Positions 29,931 through 39,567 of a stretch of 64,000 nucleotides of DNA are shown here, piece by piece (positions within the stretch are counted from its first letter, which is position 1; each line of letters opens with the position of its first letter). This DNA is from CBDCWO01 sp965223405 (lineage in GTDB: Bacteria; Bacteroidota; Bacteroidia; Chitinophagales; Saprospiraceae). The translations under genes and the position numbers were made by a program. Below the pieces are notes generated by a model. It was not told the DNA's origin. It ran no database searches and was given only the letters and a program-made list of their open reading frames with translations. The stretch lies in assembly GCA_965223405.1 (NCBI GenBank), contig CBDCWO010000006.1, positions 5,766,001 to 5,830,000 of the forward strand. The letters are read 5' to 3'.

Positions 29931-31400
29931 ATGAATTCTCATAACCGCACCTTTTTTCTTCTTCCAATTTGGGCTCTCTTTTTTATGCTACAATTGAATT
30001 GCAGTGCTATAGTTCAAGAGGATCGAAAGCCGAATATTATTTATATCATGCTCGATGAGGTAGGATATTACGAGCCTTCTTATATGGGGAACGACAAACT
30101 GTTAACACCCCATATTGATAAAATGGCCAGTGAAGGAATCATATTTACCAATGCCTATGCAGGAGGGGTGGTTTGTGCACCCACTCGTGTAAGCCTGATG
30201 ACGGGTAAACACATGGGACATACCAGCATGCGTGGTAATTCAGGAGGGATGCCTATTAGGGCTGACGAGGAAACAGTCGCATCGATGTTAAAAAAAGCCG
30301 GATATGCTACCGGAGGATTTGGCAAATGGGGATGTGGAAATCGCGGGACTTCCGGAGTTCCGGAAAACCACGGATTTGATATTTTTTATGGATATTATGA
30401 TCAGGTTCACGCCCATAGTTTTTATCCCAAGTACTTGATTAAGAATAGTAAAGAAGTTCCTTTGGCCGGAAATACCGGAGCTTACTATGACGGGAAGACT
30501 CATGCTCAGGACGTAATATTCAATGAATCTGTCAAGTTTATTAAACAAAATGCAGATAAACCTTTTTTCTGTTATCTACCTTGGACACCTCCACACGGAC
30601 TATGGGGGATTTCCGAAAATCACCCTTCCTATAAATTGTTTAAGGACAATGAATGGAAAGTGGAAAATTCCTGGAGATCAGATGATGGAATTCGTTATGC
30701 CGCATTATTGCACATGGCAGATCAGCAAATAGGAGAAGTACTGAAATTACTCAAGGAACTTGAAATTGATGACAATACCATTGTCTTTTTCTGTGGAGAT
30801 AATGGAGGGCAAGACTATTTTAGATCGGAAAAATATCCTAATGGACTATTCGGTCCAAACGTGAATCCCAGTACAGGTCAACGTTTCAAAGGGAATAAGG
30901 GTAAAGTTTATGAAGGAGGATTAAAAATCCCTATGGTAGTCCGATGGCCGTCAAAAATTCGAAAAAGCTCAACTAATGATCTAGTATGGTATTTTCCTGA
31001 TTTTATGGCTACAGCTGCTGAAATTGTGGGGATCGAACCTCCTTCCGATTGTGATGGTTTATCTATATTTCCTACCCTGGTCGGTAACGAAGATCAACAG
31101 CAAAAACATGAATACTTGTTTTGGCTGGCAGGCCCGAACCATGCCGTCAGATCCGGAAAGTGGAAAGCCTATGCCCGGTATTCTCAGGAAGAAGGACTTC
31201 GCAACTTTGAATTGTATAACTTGGAAGTAGATCCGGGAGAGATGAATGATCTGGCATCCACTGAACCCGAAGTACTCAGTCGATTAACCGGCTTTATGGA
31301 AGACGCTTTTGAGCCACCGCAAAAAGGAGAAATATATGATGAAGAGTTATATTTAAAAGATAATAGAGTAAATCCGCCTAAGCCAAAGCGAGGCAGATAA
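29931..31400 (+). CDS. S1 family sulfatase (probable lipoprotein)
   Basis: 489 residues with N-terminal hydrophobic stretch ending LQLNC, a likely lipobox. The N-terminal metal motif is IMLDEVGYYE (Asp-Glu rather than Asp-Asp), a variant seen in some S1 subfamilies. The modification motif is CAPTRVSLMTGK, followed by GFGKWGCG, LPWTPPHG and FFCGDNGG. Second gene of a two-sulfatase operon; different sequence from the first suggests a different sulfate position or sugar. Requires a formylglycine-generating or radical maturase encoded elsewhere. Confidence 0.88.
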   Translation: MNSHNRTFFLLPIWALFFMLQLNCSAIVQEDRKPNIIYIMLDEVGYYEPSYMGNDKLLTPHIDKMASEGIIFTNAYAGGVVCAPTRVSLMTGKHMGHTSMRGNSGGMPIRADEETVASMLKKAGYATGGFGKWGCGNRGTSGVPENHGFDIFYGYYDQVHAHSFYPKYLIKNSKEVPLAGNTGAYYDGKTHAQDVIFNESVKFIKQNADKPFFCYLPWTPPHGLWGISENHPSYKLFKDNEWKVENSWRSDDGIRYAALLHMADQQIGEVLKLLKELEIDDNTIVFFCGDNGGQDYFRSEKYPNGLFGPNVNPSTGQRFKGNKGKVYEGGLKIPMVVRWPSKIRKSSTNDLVWYFPDFMATAAEIVGIEPPSDCDGLSIFPTLVGNEDQQQKHEYLFWLAGPNHAVRSGKWKAYARYSQEEGLRNFELYNLEVDPGEMNDLASTEPEVLSRLTGFMEDAFEPPQKGEIYDEELYLKDNRVNPPKPKRGR

Positions 31401-31414
31401 TACGTTCGGGATAA

Positions 31415-31639
31415 TCAATACCTTTTTCGTTTTCTGAATGGTTTCAGAAAGATTTTATTAACCAGGAAGAAAAAAACAAGTTGTACTTCCTAAACCCAAT
31501 TTTAATAACTGACAACCTTTTGGATCTTGAGCTAAATGACAGCAAAAGATACAATTCTAATTATCTTTATTACTCAATGGAGGATCATAGACTTTTGAAA
31601 AAGTGTATAGATGATCTTAATTATGTAAAATGGACATAA
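31415..31639 (+). pseudogene. 3' remnant of an unidentified gene
   Basis: An open frame with no start codon (preceded by TAA at 31412-31414) ends at TAA 31637-31639. It encodes about 74 residues with coding-like composition (EWFQKDFINQEEKNKLYFL, then a Glu-Asp-His segment), not recognised. Its last 60 bases fall inside the first unit of the tandem duplication that follows. It is probably what remains of a gene truncated at its 5' end. Confidence 0.4.
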
Positions 31640-32250
31640 GTTGTGGATAGACCAATTGTTAATAAATCATGTATTGACTCAGGATCATTTAAAGAATTTG
31701 TAATATTAATTTTAATTGTTATTCTTACTATTGGTTGTAAAAATGAAGATCCAGAACCTGATGCTGAAATTTCAAAAGCGTCGTTCATAGAGTTAACGGC
31801 ATCCAAATCCTCAATTTATGCAACTGGAAATGATTATGTTACATTTTCTGTCAAGGTTTATAATCAAGATGAAATTCTAATCCCCCATCCCTCATTCACT
31901 ATTTTTCAATGCGAGGATCATCAAAGACTTTTGAGATGATCTTAATTTCTACGATACTTTAATTATGTAAAATGGACATAAGTTGTGGATAGGACCAATT
32001 GTTAATAAATCATGTATTGACTCAGGATCATTTAAAGAATTTGTAATATTAATTTCTAATTGTTATTCTTACTATTGGTTGTAAAAATGAAGATCCAGAA
32101 CCTGATGCTGAAATTTCAAAAGCGTCGTTCATAGAGTTAACGGCATCCAAATCCTCAATTTATGCAACTGGAAATGATTATGTTACATTTTCTGTCAAGG
32201 TTTATAATCAAGATGAAATTCTAATCCCCCATCCCTCATTCACTATTTTT
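31574..32250 (+). repeat. Direct tandem duplication of about 335-345 bp
   Basis: Unit 1 (about 31574-31905) and unit 2 (about 31906-32250) are nearly identical over long stretches; for example TTATGTAAAATGGACATAAG occurs at 31621 and 31963, and both copies end in CCCTCATTCACTATTTTT. Unit 2 has at least two 1-base insertions relative to unit 1 (GATAGGACC for GATAGACC, and ATTTCTAATT for ATTTTAATT). The duplication covers the 5' end of the metalloprotease gene and breaks it. Confidence 0.9.
31643..31939 (+). pseudogene. Duplicated 5' fragment of the metalloprotease lipoprotein
   Basis: A GTG-initiated frame that reads an intact lipoprotein signal (FVILILIVILTIGC) and the first 60 or so residues of the mature protein, then runs across the duplication join into 11 unrelated residues and stops. 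It carries the functional-looking start that the downstream full-length frame lacks. If expressed it would give a 98-residue truncated lipoprotein. Confidence 0.65.
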
Positions 32251-33690
32251 ATGCGGGATTCCCCTTTGAACGATACCTCTTTTAGGACCAAAATCCCAGG
32301 AGTCTATGCCTTTGACGCTAGAATTAACAATATCAAATCCAACCCGGTTGAAGTATTAGCCATTAATCCGGTTGAAAAGATAGATAAAATTGATATTACA
32401 GTAAATAAAAAACAATTTTTAGCAAATGGTCTAGATACTGTGTTTGTTGGATTAAAGATTTTCGATAAAGAAGGAAAAGAAATAAATGAGATTAATCCAA
32501 ATGTATATGTCAATGACTCCGTATCTACACATAACTACTTAAATGTCATTAAACCAGGTGAATATCGTATTTTAGCACGAATTAATTCGATTACATCCAA
32601 TACGATCGTTGTTAAAGCAATTGATCCTATCTCATTGGTCCAAAAAATTGAATTAAGTTCAAATACAAGCCTTATCGTTGCCAATCTTCATTCTCACGCA
32701 GATCTAACTGTTCAATTTTGGGATATTTATGAACAACCTGTACAGGTTGTGAACTATAACATGTGGGCAAATGGAAAGAAAATTTTTGAAAATAAGTTTT
32801 CAACAAGTATCAGTGGAAAATATGAGTTAGAGGTTTTGAGTGGACAATTGAAGTCAAATCCGATAATTATCCATGCGAGAAAAGATATTTATTATGAAGA
32901 AGTTTCTTTGCCGATTATTTTTCATGTAGTTCACTTTGGGGATGATATAGGACATGGATTTAACCGGGAATATTCGCGTTTTGAGCGCGCTTTGGTAGAA
33001 TTGAATAAGAGCTATTCAAATAAAAAAGGCAGTTCAAACCCAAACGCCGTGGATACGCGAATCCGATTTAGGTGTGCTAAATTGAGTCCTAGAAATTTAG
33101 AATTAGATGAGCCTGGTGTGAATCGGATCGATGGAACGAGCTTTGACAATGGTGCGGATGGTGCTGATAGCAGCGATAAGGCAAAAGACCAATTATTTGG
33201 ATCACTTGAACGAATTAGACTAATGAAAAATACATTTTGGGATCCGACAGAGTATTTAAATGTTTGGATTATGCCAGTTACCCCAGAACACAGTGCGGCA
33301 CAATATTCGCCAATTTTGCAGAAAGATGCGTTACCGGGACTCCCAAGTAAGCTAAACACTGAAAATGTTGAGGATTCATTGGTTCAGCTGTATATATATC
33401 CAACACACATTTTTGGATCATTGGATCATGAGATTGGACATCATCTGGGTCTCTTGCATACTTTTTCCACAAATTCATGTTTATCATCAGATTATTGCCC
33501 TGATACCTATTCGCTTGATCGAATTAATCCTGTTACTATTTGTTCTGATAATAGAGGAACTCTGGTTAGAGACAATCAAATGGATTATGATGGAATTAAA
33601 AATGCATTTACATACGATCAAAGAGAACGGATGATGCACATGATAGAACATGGTATTTTTTTAAAGAAACTAAAGTATTCCTCTAAGTAA
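32053..33690 (+). pseudogene. M43 (pappalysin-like) zinc metalloprotease lipoprotein, 5' end frameshifted
   Basis: The frame is open from 32053 but has no start before the lipobox ILTIGC, because 1-base insertions put a TAA at 32050-32052. The first ATG is at 32251, after the lipidation site, giving 479 residues. The body has repeated Ig-like beta domains (LTASKSSIYATGND, TVNKKQFLANGLDT, LSSNTSLIVANLHS) and then a catalytic domain with zinc motif HEIGHHLGLLH and Met-turn NQMDYD, as in the Bacteroidota M43 metalloproteinase lipoproteins. As it stands the protein would not be exported; repair by recombination between the repeats is conceivable. Confidence 0.75.
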
Positions 33691-33943
33691 TCTTGTAACT
33701 GATATTCATTTGTTGTGAGATATCAGAGCCGATCGAAAGCTATAGCAATGTGTTAAATTTTAAGTCCGGATCCCAGTAAATATGCGCATGAAGGTCTTCA
33801 TTAAGAGAAATTAAGTTTTTTTGCAAGTCTCCACACCAGTTTCATTGAACGTGGATTACTGAAGTGACTAAATTGATTGGGCTTCCCTTAAATCAAAATA
33901 CTCGGTCTTTTATATATGGTATCAGGTGAAATAAGTATAATAT

Positions 33944-34864
33944 TTAAATAATAGTTAATCGTTTATATTTCCCAGATCTATATACGGCAGGTGTAATACT
34001 GGTAATTGTCTTAAACACTCTCGAAAAATGGTACCGATTGGCAAAACCCAAGTTAAAAGCAACTTCTTCAATACTTTTATCTGAATGTTCAAACAAATCG
34101 CAAGCTCTGGCAATTTTTCTTTTTTGGATGAATTTGTATAAAGTAAAATTCATTTCTTCTTTAAATAAACGAGCAAATGAATTCGGCGCCATATTCACAA
34201 ATGAAGCCAATTCTGAATTGCTCAACTTCCGATTAACATTCGCCTCAATATAACGGAGTACCATTAAAATACGTTGATCGATATTTATCGCTTCCCATAA
34301 CTGTGTTCCAATTTCTGAAAGTACATCTTTAACAAATGCCTGTAATTTGAGATTGAATACTACTTTAAAATCTTTATTCTTAATTTTCAACCTATGGGTT
34401 AAATAGGCTAGTTTTTCAAGGAGAGAAATGGATAATTCAACTTTAAAAATGCCAGGCAATACATTGTCAAAGGGTACACCCAGATTAAAATGGGTAAAAA
34501 AATGAATCAATGTATTGTGATCGGAAGCAGATTCGTTAAAGTTCTGGGTTATATGTCTCCCGGAAACATGAATCCCATCAGTATAGACGTGTCGGTTAGC
34601 AAAAGATGTAGAAAAAGAGGTGAAGGGTGTAATAATATAGATATATTTAGGATGCATTAGATACAATTCGTCCAGATGTCTTATTTCTCCACCTTTATTC
34701 TTATTCCAGTAGATCCTCCAAAAAGGGAATGCCATGTCATAGCAGTCCCATAATTCAAGGGACCAGTACCTACAACATAACAATTTCAGCTTTAAATCAA
34801 TAAAGCTTTGCTTATCACTTGAAGGATCCCCTAATACGGCCTTCTTTACAAATCTTTTTTGCAT
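33944..34864 (-). CDS. AraC family transcriptional regulator of the fucose genes
   Basis: 306 residues. The C-terminal 100 residues hold two helix-turn-helix motifs of the AraC/XylS family (LSNSELASFVNMAPNSFARL and IEEVAFNLGFANRYHFSRVF). The N-terminal domain is probably a sugar-sensing domain. It is divergent from the fucose isomerase gene with 125 bases between them, so it probably controls fucI-AKR-kinase in response to L-fucose or a related sugar (inference from position). Confidence 0.85.
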   Translation of the reverse strand: MQKRFVKKAVLGDPSSDKQSFIDLKLKLLCCRYWSLELWDCYDMAFPFWRIYWNKNKGGEIRHLDELYLMHPKYIYIITPFTSFSTSFANRHVYTDGIHVSGRHITQNFNESASDHNTLIHFFTHFNLGVPFDNVLPGIFKVELSISLLEKLAYLTHRLKIKNKDFKVVFNLKLQAFVKDVLSEIGTQLWEAINIDQRILMVLRYIEANVNRKLSNSELASFVNMAPNSFARLFKEEMNFTLYKFIQKRKIARACDLFEHSDKSIEEVAFNLGFANRYHFSRVFKTITSITPAVYRSGKYKRLTII

Positions 34865-34927
34865 GTAATGTTTGAATTAGATACAAAATAACAATTTTTG
34901 AATATTTTATTATTGCACTCATTGGGT

Positions 34928-34935
34928 TAAGTTTG
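34928..34935 (+). promoter_or_regulatory. Bacteroidota -7 element for the fucI operon
   Basis: TAAGTTTG matches TAnnTTTG, 54 bases upstream of the fucI ATG at 34990, inside the araC-fucI divergent region where the AraC site is expected. No good -33 element is seen, consistent with an activator-dependent promoter. Confidence 0.4.
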
Positions 34936-34989
34936 TACTATTCATCGAAATTGAATAATTAGTATAAGACAAACAAAAAAATATTAACA

Positions 34990-36765
34990 ATGAATAGATT
35001 AATAGGCAGATTACCAAAGATAGGCATACGACCAACCATTGATGGAAGATTGGGTGGTGTAAGAGAATCACTTGAAGATCAAACCATGAGAATGGCCAAG
35101 ACGGTGGCTGATTTTTTAAGCGCAAAACTGCGTCATGCCGATGGTTCGCCGGTTGAATGTGTTATTGCCGATTCTACTATCGGTAGAGTACCGGAAACGG
35201 CTGCCTGTGATGAAAAGTTTGAAAAAGAAGGTGTTGGACTTACTATCACTGTGACACCTTGCTGGTGTTATGGATCGGAAACCATTGATATGCATCCCAC
35301 CAGACCAAAAGCTATCTGGGGATTCAATGGAACAGAACGTCCGGGTGCTGTTTATTTGGCGGCAGCATTAGCCGGTCATGCCCAGAAAGGATTTCCCGCT
35401 TTTAGTATGTATAGTTATGATGTGCAGGACTCCAGTGACACCACAATCCCCAAGGATATCCAGAAGAGTTTGTTGCAATTTTCTAAATCAGGACTTGCCG
35501 TAGCTACGATGAGGGGAAAGTCCTATCTATCTATCGGATCGGTATCAATGGGTATCGTGGGCTCCGTAGTGAAGGACGATTTTTTTCAGGAATATCTGGG
35601 GATACGAAATGAGAATGTGGACATGTCCGAAATTACACGTAGGATTAATGAAGAAATCTATGATAAAGCAGAATTCGAAAAGGCGATGGTGTGGGTGCGT
35701 AAAAACTGTAAAGAAGGAAAAGACTACAATCCAGAGGAAAAGCAAAAGTCATCTGAAAGAAAAGAGTTCGAATGGGAGTTCGTGGTAAAAATGACGCTTA
35801 TTTGTCGTGACCTGATGATTGGAAATCCCAAATTGAAGGCACTCGGATTTGGAGAAGAAGCTCTAGGACATAACGCTATTGCTGCTGGATTTCAAGGACA
35901 AAGACAATGGACAGATCATTTCCCGAATGGAGACTTCATGGAAGCCATTCTGAACTCTTCCTTTGACTGGAATGGTATTCGTCAACCTTTTATGATGGCT
36001 ACGGAGAATGATTCTTTAAATGCGGTCTCTATGTTATTTGGTCATTTGATTACCGGGCAAGCACAGATTTTCTCCGATGTACGTACCTACTGGAGTCCTG
36101 ATTCAGTGGAGCGGGTAACCGGCAAAAAGCTTGCAGGTCTGGCAAAAGACGGGATTATTCATCTCATCAATTCAGGATCATCAGCTCTGGACGGAACGGG
36201 AGAGCAAAGTTCTGATGGACAGCCTGTAATGAAGCAATACTGGAACATTTCCGAAGAAGAAGCCCAAAAATGTCTGGATGCTACCTCCTGGCCTGCAGCT
36301 ATACATGAATATTTCAGAGGAGGAGGGTATTCTAGCCAGTTCTTGACCCGAGGTAATATGCCTGTAACCATGTCACGTATAAATTTGGTAAAAGGTTTAG
36401 GACCGGTTATACAAATAGCTGAAGGGTGGACCGTTGACTTACCAGAAGATGTTCATAACCTATTGGACCAAAGAACGAACCCTACCTGGCCGACAACCTG
36501 GTTCGTACCTCGATTAACCGGTAGTGGCCCGTTTAAAGATGTGTATTCTGTAATGGCCGCCTGGGGAGCCAATCACGGAGCTTTTAGCTATGGACATTTT
36601 GGTGGAGACCTGATCACGCTATGTTCTATGCTTCGGATTCCGGTATGTATGCATAATCTGGAGGACAGTGAACTTTTCAGACCAAAGGATTGGGTCGCCT
36701 ATGGAATGGATGCCGAAGGGGCTGATTACCGGGCATGTTCCAATTACGGGCCGTTGTATAAATGA
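34990..36765 (+). CDS. fucI: L-fucose isomerase
   Basis: 591 residues, the same length as E. coli FucI and colinear with it: [13 protein letters not shown] at the start, [39 protein letters not shown] and [13 protein letters not shown] at the end. The Mn-binding and catalytic residues map to Glu339 (TEND), Asp363 (SDVRTYW) and His529 (NHG). It converts L-fucose to L-fuculose (and D-arabinose to D-ribulose) in the cytosol. First gene of a three-gene operon; no encapsulation peptide is seen, so it should act outside the microcompartment. Confidence 0.97.
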   Translation: MNRLIGRLPKIGIRPTIDGRLGGVRESLEDQTMRMAKTVADFLSAKLRHADGSPVECVIADSTIGRVPETAACDEKFEKEGVGLTITVTPCWCYGSETIDMHPTRPKAIWGFNGTERPGAVYLAAALAGHAQKGFPAFSMYSYDVQDSSDTTIPKDIQKSLLQFSKSGLAVATMRGKSYLSIGSVSMGIVGSVVKDDFFQEYLGIRNENVDMSEITRRINEEIYDKAEFEKAMVWVRKNCKEGKDYNPEEKQKSSERKEFEWEFVVKMTLICRDLMIGNPKLKALGFGEEALGHNAIAAGFQGQRQWTDHFPNGDFMEAILNSSFDWNGIRQPFMMATENDSLNAVSMLFGHLITGQAQIFSDVRTYWSPDSVERVTGKKLAGLAKDGIIHLINSGSSALDGTGEQSSDGQPVMKQYWNISEEEAQKCLDATSWPAAIHEYFRGGGYSSQFLTRGNMPVTMSRINLVKGLGPVIQIAEGWTVDLPEDVHNLLDQRTNPTWPTTWFVPRLTGSGPFKDVYSVMAAWGANHGAFSYGHFGGDLITLCSMLRIPVCMHNLEDSELFRPKDWVAYGMDAEGADYRACSNYGPLYK

Positions 36766-36817
36766 GAAATGGAATTAGACTGATAAAGGCTATGCAGTCT
36801 ATTAGTAAATAGATTAA

Positions 36818-37870
36818 ATGAAACTGAAAGCCAAGAGGCCGCTTGGAAATACGGGATTACACATCCCACGGATAGTTTATGGAACCAGTTATTTAGGGAA
36901 TTTGTATAAAGCACTCCCTTATGATCATAAACTTGAATTGATTAGAAACTGGTTTGAATGTACGGAAAAGCCGGTAGTAATTGACACTGCAGGGAAATAT
37001 GGGGCTGGACTTGCATTGGAAATTATAGGAAAAGGACTCACCGATCTGGGAATTGGATCCAATGATATCATCATCAGTAATAAACTCGGTTGGTACAGGA
37101 TCCCTCTTACTACTACGGAACCAACTTTTGAACCTGGTGTTTGGATTGGACTCGAAAATGATTGTATTCAGACCTTTGGCTATGATGAAATCATTAAATG
37201 TTTTGAACAAGGTAATGAGCTATTGGGTAGCCTTTATAATACTGAATTAGTTTCTATTCATGACCCAGATGAATACCTTCATGATGCAAAGAACAATAAG
37301 GAGAGAGATAAACGCTTCAACAAAATCTTGAAGTCCTATCAGGCACTTTTTGATTTAAAAAAAGAAGGCAAAGTAAAGGCGGTCGGAATTGGCTCGAAAG
37401 ATTGGACCATCATCCGAGAACTGTATGAACAGGTTTCTTTTGATTGGGTCATGTTTGCCAATAGTTTTACAATATTTAGCCACCCCGCAGAGTTGATTAC
37501 GTTTATGGATCTTCTATTTAACGAAGGAGTTGGTATTATCAACAGTGCAGTTTTTCATAGTGGCTTTCTCACTGGTGGAGAGTTTTTTGATTACCAGTTA
37601 GTCCATCCAGATTCAGACAAAGGCAAGATTATTTACAGTTGGAGGGATAAATTTGACATTATATGTAAGGAGTATGAAGTGATTCCGGCAGATGCATGTC
37701 TACATTTTGCTTTGTCGCATCCCGCAATCGCAAGCATCGCGTTGAATACGAGCAAACCTGTAAGAATGAAGACCAATGTGGAGATACTAAGTCGGAAGAT
37801 ATCGACAAGCTTTTGGAATGCACTGAAAGAGGCGGAATTGATAGATCGTAATTATACAGGGTATTTTTAG
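36818..37870 (+). CDS. Aldo/keto reductase, possible L-fucose dehydrogenase
   Basis: 350-residue AKR with the catalytic tetrad visible: Asp in VIDTAG, Tyr in GKYGAG, Lys in SNKLGW and His in SIHDPD. It resembles the D-threo-aldose (L-fucose) 1-dehydrogenase / pyridoxal dehydrogenase branch of AKRs (LGNLYKALP near the start). Its place between fucI and the kinase suggests it handles L-fucose or L-lactaldehyde; it could reduce lactaldehyde to 1,2-propanediol in place of the missing FucO, or oxidise fucose to the lactone. Gaps of 52 and 21 bases to its neighbours indicate one operon. Confidence 0.7.
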   Translation: MKLKAKRPLGNTGLHIPRIVYGTSYLGNLYKALPYDHKLELIRNWFECTEKPVVIDTAGKYGAGLALEIIGKGLTDLGIGSNDIIISNKLGWYRIPLTTTEPTFEPGVWIGLENDCIQTFGYDEIIKCFEQGNELLGSLYNTELVSIHDPDEYLHDAKNNKERDKRFNKILKSYQALFDLKKEGKVKAVGIGSKDWTIIRELYEQVSFDWVMFANSFTIFSHPAELITFMDLLFNEGVGIINSAVFHSGFLTGGEFFDYQLVHPDSDKGKIIYSWRDKFDIICKEYEVIPADACLHFALSHPAIASIALNTSKPVRMKTNVEILSRKISTSFWNALKEAELIDRNYTGYF

Positions 37871-37891
37871 ACTGAAATTTAATATTGGCGT

Positions 37892-39397
37892 ATGGCTACT
37901 TTTATCGCAGTACTGGATGTCGGAAAGACTAACAAAAAACTCCTGATCTATGATGAGGACTTAAATATTATCGATCAAAAGAAAAAAAATATTCCTGAGG
38001 TACTCGTTGACGGTATCCTCAGAGATGATCTTGAAACGATTTTAAAGTGGTTCAAACAGGGCCTAAAGGCATATGCCACCCAATATGATATCCGGGCGAT
38101 ATCTGTTTCTACCCACGGTGCAACTTTTGTGGGTATGGATCCCGATGGCAATATTCCTATTCCCGTCATTTCTTATACTCACGACCCGGGAGACAGGTTT
38201 CAGGAAAGTTTTTTTTCAAAATTCGGAGATCGGAACCAATTACAAAAAACAACTGCCACACCTCATTTTGGTGCTTTGATTAATCCAGGTAAGGGTATCT
38301 TTTTTCAAAAAGAACAGTATCCGCAAGACTTTAAAAAGCTAAAAACCATCTTGTATTACCCTCAATATTTTGGATATTGGCTGACTGGGAAATTCGGCGC
38401 GGATATCACTTATACGGGCTGCCATACCTATTTGTGGGATTTTGAAGCAAACACCTATTCCTCGGTTGCCGCCCAATTGGGTATCAGGGACAAACTACCA
38501 GAGCATATCGGTAAACCCTTTCAGGTATTGGGAAAAATAAAATCTGAACTTGCTTTGGATTTAGGGCTTTCAAGGGAGGTAATTGTAACGTTGGGAATAC
38601 ATGATTCCAACTCGGCCTTATTACCTTATCTGATTACTCGGGATGATGATTTCATTCTCAATTCTACCGGGACTTGGTGTGTGGTCATGCATAAAGAGGA
38701 CGATGTCGCCTTTAATGAAGGAGAAATCGGGAAGACTGTATTTTACAATCTAAGTGCCTTTGGCGACCCGATTAAAACGGCTATTTTTATGGGAGGACAG
38801 GAGTTTGAAACGTATGACAATATCCTAAAGAAAATTCATGGTGAGCAGCCAGATGCTGATTTCGATCCACTTCTTTATCAATCGGTGATCGATGAAAAGG
38901 ACTGTTTTATTTTACCCTCTGTAGTACGTGGTTCGGGACAATTTCCGGATAGTAAAGGAAGAGTAATTGAAAATAAAGTTCAATATGCCTTTGCTGAAGT
39001 CGAAGCCCTGGCCAAACTTCCCACGTTTTTCCAAGATTTTCAAAAAGCCCATGCAGTTCTTAACATCTCGCTTGCAATACAAACCAAAGTCGCATTAGAT
39101 CGGGCTGGTATGAAAAGCGGGCTCCCTATATTTATCGAAGGTGGATTCCGGCATAATCTACCTTATTGCAAATTGATCACTACTTTATATCCGGATTCTG
39201 AAATCTTTCTGACCAATCTTCAGGAAGCCTCTGCTTACGGCGCAGCCATTTGCGCCAAAGCCGCCATAGACAATAAAAATCCAATGGAACTAAAAGACAT
39301 TATAAAAATTCAAATGACCAAGGTAGAATATCAGGAAATAAAAGATATCGAACATTACTATTCAGTCTATATGTCTAAGGTTGAATTATCAAACTAG
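37892..39397 (+). CDS. FGGY carbohydrate kinase, predicted L-fuculokinase
   Basis: 501 residues of the FGGY family: N-terminal phosphate-binding AVLDVGKTNKKLLIYD, sugar-binding region around SVSTHGATFVGMD, central LGIHDSNSALLPY and ILNSTGTWCVVM, and C-terminal adenosine region FIEGGFRHN with ASAYGAA. In this operon the expected reaction is ATP-dependent phosphorylation of L-fuculose at O1, giving the substrate of the microcompartment aldolase. The family also includes rhamnulokinases, which cannot be excluded. No encapsulation peptide is seen. Confidence 0.8.
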   Translation: MATFIAVLDVGKTNKKLLIYDEDLNIIDQKKKNIPEVLVDGILRDDLETILKWFKQGLKAYATQYDIRAISVSTHGATFVGMDPDGNIPIPVISYTHDPGDRFQESFFSKFGDRNQLQKTTATPHFGALINPGKGIFFQKEQYPQDFKKLKTILYYPQYFGYWLTGKFGADITYTGCHTYLWDFEANTYSSVAAQLGIRDKLPEHIGKPFQVLGKIKSELALDLGLSREVIVTLGIHDSNSALLPYLITRDDDFILNSTGTWCVVMHKEDDVAFNEGEIGKTVFYNLSAFGDPIKTAIFMGGQEFETYDNILKKIHGEQPDADFDPLLYQSVIDEKDCFILPSVVRGSGQFPDSKGRVIENKVQYAFAEVEALAKLPTFFQDFQKAHAVLNISLAIQTKVALDRAGMKSGLPIFIEGGFRHNLPYCKLITTLYPDSEIFLTNLQEASAYGAAICAKAAIDNKNPMELKDIIKIQMTKVEYQEIKDIEHYYSVYMSKVELSN

Positions 39398-39567
39398 AAT
39401 AAGATGTTTAAGCCAAGTATCTTAATTCATCCTCATGATCAGATTACCATTTGCCTTCACTTAACATAGTAAGTGGATTAACTCTCTGGGGAGACTTTTG
39501 CTATTTAACACTCTACTGGGGGAATGACTAAATGATCTGGTAGAGATGGACTTATTCAGCAATTTGA

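Noticed and set aside
31643..31939. Independent 98-residue lipoprotein gene
   Set aside because: Its sequence is the duplicated start of the following metalloprotease, ending soon after the duplication join.
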